From Lachnospiraceae bacterium (GTDB lineage Bacteria; Bacillota; Clostridia; Lachnospirales; Lachnospiraceae): DNA of 36,830 nucleotides. The notes under the pieces are model-generated. The model was not told the DNA's origin, searched no databases, and saw only the letters and a program-made list of their open reading frames with translations. The stretch spans positions 1 through 36,830 of the forward strand of contig JAJBTQ010000016.1 of the NCBI GenBank assembly GCA_020860755.1, in the 5' to 3' direction. The position numbers and the translations under genes are program-made. How positions within the stretch are numbered: the stretch's first letter is position 1; every line of letters begins with the position of its first letter. Positions 34,561 to 36,830 of this stretch are shown here, in pieces.

Positions 34561-34595
34561 CGGGCCGATCTTCATGGATCGACCCGTAATTTTTA
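34561..34595. terminator. Bidirectional intrinsic terminator between convergent genes
   Basis: CGGGCCGATC (34561-34570) pairs with GATCGACCCG (34577-34586) with one G-T position and a TTCATG loop. A T-rich run follows on the + strand (34590-34594), and a T-rich stretch (CTTCGTTTTG) follows on the - strand. It lies between the stop of the + strand UroD-like gene and the end of the - strand LysR gene. Confidence 0.75.
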
Positions 34596-34611
34596 TGCGT
34601 GAAACGCCGGA

Positions 34612-35489
34612 TTAGTTTTTTATAAAATTGTTTGTAAAGATCTCCCGCATGGGATTGTAATTGTCTATATTCCAGGCCAGAGTCAGGCTGGGATCGCTGA
34701 CCTGCTCGATCTCCAGAAAACGGACGGAAGGGTTCTTGCGCATGCTGTTGCGGCCATCCAAGATGCACACTCCGACGCCGGCCTCCACCCAGAGCATCTC
34801 CTCCTGAAGCGAAGAGGCAAATTTGATCTTTGGCATAACGCCATACCTCTTAAAAGCATCCATGATCAGGTGGGGGAAGTCTCGGAGTCTTCCGGGGAGA
34901 CCATCATAAATATATCATCCTTAAAGTCGGACAGCTTGGCGCTTTTTTCACCGGCAAGTCTGTGGCCTTTGTGCACGACCATATAATCCTGAGTGTGTTC
35001 AATGATCTTTGTCTGAATCTTTTCCCGATTTTCCACATCAAAATAGAGTGTGAGGATCAGATCGAGATCTCCGCTGTAAAGCTTCTCGATCAACAGGTTG
35101 AAGCTGTAGTTGCGCAGATTGATCTTGACCTGGGGATAAAACTGTTCAAAGTAGCGCAGGACATCCGGGAACAGATCCCCCACATCGACACCGTCCAGAA
35201 TGCCGATGTTCAGTTCCCCGCTGATGCCGGCAAAGCTGTTGGCGGCTCTGGCGACAGCCAGATTGTAGTCGTCATAGATCTTTTCAAACTCCTCCAACAG
35301 GACAACACCGGGAGGGGTCAGCTTGACCGAGCGGTTGTTGCGGATAAAAAGCTGCATGTTGAGCTCTTTTTCTATGGCGGCGATCTGGCGGCTTAACGCG
35401 GGCTGCGTGATAAAAAGCTTCTCCGCTGCTTTGGTAAAGTTCAGACACTTTGCCGCCGTGATAAAATATTTCATCTGTGTGATCGTCAT
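34612..35489 (-). pseudogene. LysR-family regulator, apparently frameshifted
   Basis: The first part (start ATG 35489, MTITQMKYFITAAKCLNF) holds the LysR winged HTH (FTKAAEKLFITQPALSRQIA) and most of the effector domain, ending at a stop at 34866 after ...SPEDSETSPT. The remainder continues in another frame (about 34880 to 34612; FPHLIMDAFKRYGVMPKIKF ... WVEAGVGVCILDGRNSM). Together they give about 290 residues, the normal LysR length. The switch lies at a run of five C on this strand, so either one base has been lost or the sequence has an error there. A GTG at 35495 is an alternative start. The 153-base gap upstream (35490-35642) is AT-rich with an imperfect hairpin near 35570-35588; nothing else is clear there. 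Confidence 0.8.
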
Positions 35490-35642
35490 ATACACGACTC
35501 CAATCTACTGTTTTATCCTGTTTATTTTAGCATAATCAGAGGAAAAATATAAGCACAAATATGCGGCGCGCCTCTTAAAAAAGACGCGTCACACATCTGT
35601 GCCGACAGAGAGTTAAAATAATTAAGAAGATTATAATACAGA

Positions 35643-36761
35643 TTAGTTTTGAGGGTGTGTCTTTAAAAATTCATGCGCCGCTATGCTCATGGCCGCCACG
35701 TTTTCCGGCTTTGCATCGGACGGGATATCACATCCGGTTGCGATAATGCAGCCCCAGGGTCCGATATCCTCGAGCAGCTTTGTGACATAGTCCGCCACCT
35801 CATCCGCCGAGCCAAATGTCATCAGCTCACAGGGTACATCGCCCAGGATGCAGACATTGGGGCCGAGCACTTCACGGCACTTGCGGATGTCTGTCTTGGA
35901 GTCCAGCGCTATGATATACGTTTTCTCCGGAAGCCGGGCAAACTTGTCAAGATTCAGCGTCCAGTTGGAGTCCAGGTGGAAAATGGGGATCACGTCCATC
36001 TCGACGCACAGATCATAGTACGCCTTAAAAGAAGGCCACACAAACTCATCAAACATGGCGGGAGACATGAGATCCGGACCGGTCCTCCAACCGCCGATCC
36101 ATACGCCGATCGCATGGGTATCGATGATCTGCTGGCGGTAAGCTGCCAGATTGGACTCAAGTACCAGATCAAAGATCTCGTGCATCAGCTCCGGCTCATC
36201 CATGAGATCATCCATAAAGAAACATTCCAGAGAACGTCCGCCGCAGAAGTACTCAAACGGAGTGATCATCAAAAAGTCGCAGATGCAGGGAATGCCGGCC
36301 TCCGCGAACTTGGCGTAGCAGCGGGGAATGGCCTCAAAGAAAGGAATCAGGTTCTCCCAGTTGTTGTCGCACTTTTCGGCGATGAACTTCTTCTGCCAGG
36401 CATCCCAGCCCATTTCCTTGATGTCTTCGTATTCTTCCGCCTGCATATTTTCGCTCTCCTTGATCTGCCACATCTCGTCATCGCCGAGCTCCTTTCCCGG
36501 ATAAGCAGCCTTGGACAGCCACTGTGTGCCGAGAAGATAGGGCGAAAAGATGACATTCTGTGTCGCATCCGCATCGAGAGCAGTAAGTTCCGCCAGATTG
36601 GCATCACAGGCCAGGTCAAAGTCTGTGATGTAATCCTTCATCAGGACACCCTGACTTTTTGCCATGTAGCCGTTCCCGCAGGGCGCCACCGGAACACGGT
36701 CCACCGGTTCGCAGCGCATTGCTTTTCGGATGCGTTCCAGATTTTCTTCGTATTTACCCAT
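35643..36761 (-). CDS. UroD-superfamily methyltransferase-like protein (third subtype)
   Basis: A 372-residue protein starting at the ATG at 36761 (MGKYEENLERIRKAMRCEPV), preceded by AAAGGAGAGG. An in-frame ATG at 36803 lacks such a site. It has the UroD-superfamily opening (EPVDRVPVAPCGNGYMAKSQ), a central FLMITPFEYFCGGRSLECFF, the motif PIFH262LD264SNWT and the C-terminal ATGC344DIPSDAKPEN. So it keeps the C-terminal Cys of the MtaA-like genes but has HLD instead of HNC. HemE motifs are absent. It probably acts in corrinoid-linked methyl transfer or demethylation, with unknown substrate. It is upstream of and on the same strand as the LysR remnant. Confidence 0.75.
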   Translation of the reverse strand: MGKYEENLERIRKAMRCEPVDRVPVAPCGNGYMAKSQGVLMKDYITDFDLACDANLAELTALDADATQNVIFSPYLLGTQWLSKAAYPGKELGDDEMWQIKESENMQAEEYEDIKEMGWDAWQKKFIAEKCDNNWENLIPFFEAIPRCYAKFAEAGIPCICDFLMITPFEYFCGGRSLECFFMDDLMDEPELMHEIFDLVLESNLAAYRQQIIDTHAIGVWIGGWRTGPDLMSPAMFDEFVWPSFKAYYDLCVEMDVIPIFHLDSNWTLNLDKFARLPEKTYIIALDSKTDIRKCREVLGPNVCILGDVPCELMTFGSADEVADYVTKLLEDIGPWGCIIATGCDIPSDAKPENVAAMSIAAHEFLKTHPQN

Positions 36762-36815
36762 AATGTACCTCTCCTTTTCAAGTATGTATTTATAATGAAA
36801 CAAACACTCTTTCTA

Positions 36816-36830
36816 CTATTAGTATAATAG
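36816..36830. other. Short perfect inverted repeat at the window edge
   Basis: CTATTA-GTA-TAATAG (36816-36830) is a perfect 6-bp inverted repeat in the leader of the - strand UroD-like gene. Read on the - strand it includes TATACT, a plausible -10 box about 55 bases before the start codon; the -35 would be outside the window. It could be an operator. Confidence 0.35.

Noticed and set aside
35673-36827. A 384-codon open frame on the + strand opposite the last UroD-like gene
   Set aside because: It is a shadow of the - strand gene; its translation has no family motifs, whereas the - strand product has clear UroD-superfamily motifs and a good ribosome binding site.
1-36830. tRNA, rRNA, insertion sequences or phage genes
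   Set aside because: I saw no cloverleaf-like sequence, no transposase or integrase, and no terminal inverted repeats flanking a gene; base composition is uniform across the operon.

Overview
The window reads as one anaerobic Clostridia-type (Firmicutes) chromosomal segment. Signs are a Gram-positive lipoprotein and NEAT-like surface-protein style, strong AGGAGG ribosome binding sites, moderately high GC, the oxygen-independent (early cobalt insertion) cobalamin pathway, and several corrinoid-methyltransferase-like proteins of the uroporphyrinogen decarboxylase (UroD) superfamily, as seen in acetogens and related gut or sediment Clostridia. A Lachnospiraceae or Eubacteriaceae-like source is my inference; no rRNA or tRNA is present to fix it.

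Layout. (1) 99-2358: two UroD-superfamily proteins with an HNC...C metal-ligand pattern, probably methylcobamide methyltransferases rather than HemE. (2) 2401-2713: a good promoter, a cobalamin riboswitch and its terminator. (3) 2813-7899: a surface/import module made of a lipoprotein-anchored CbiK-type chelatase with a C-terminal NEAT-like domain, a small NEAT-like membrane protein, and a BtuFCD/FecBCD-like ABC importer. (4) 7920-23783: an essentially complete anaerobic adenosylcobamide pathway (cbiP, cobT, cobU, cobS, cobU-like, cobC, cbiB, cobD, cbiC, cbiD, cbiF, cbiG, cbiH, a triple fusion cbiJ-cbiE-cbiT, cbiA, cbiL). (5) 23814-25951: an ABC-2 type exporter pair and a second NEAT-like membrane protein. 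(6) 25978-33396: a cytosolic cbiK and the tetrapyrrole supply genes hemA, hemC, cobA-hemD fusion, hemB, hemL and a precorrin-2 dehydrogenase. (7) 33549-36761: two more UroD-superfamily proteins around a LysR gene that appears frameshifted.

From 2813 to 33396 every gene lies on the + strand with short gaps or overlaps and no convincing internal terminator, so one B12-sensing leader may control about 31 kb. The genes run from glutamyl-tRNA (hemA, hemL, hemB, hemC, hemD) to uroporphyrinogen III, then precorrin-2 and sirohydrochlorin (cobA, sirC-like), cobalt insertion (cbiK), corrin ring synthesis (cbiL, H, F, G, D, J, E, T, C, A), and amidation and nucleotide-loop assembly (cbiP, cbiB, cobD, cobU, cobS, cobT, cobC). 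Not seen: a corrinoid adenosyltransferase, a CbiMNQO cobalt importer, lower-ligand genes, or the rest of the heme branch.

The most unusual part is the duplicated pairing of a CbiK chelatase with a NEAT-like membrane protein. One copy is predicted to sit outside the membrane next to an importer. This suggests an uncharacterised surface system for handling metals or tetrapyrroles/corrinoids under B12 control.
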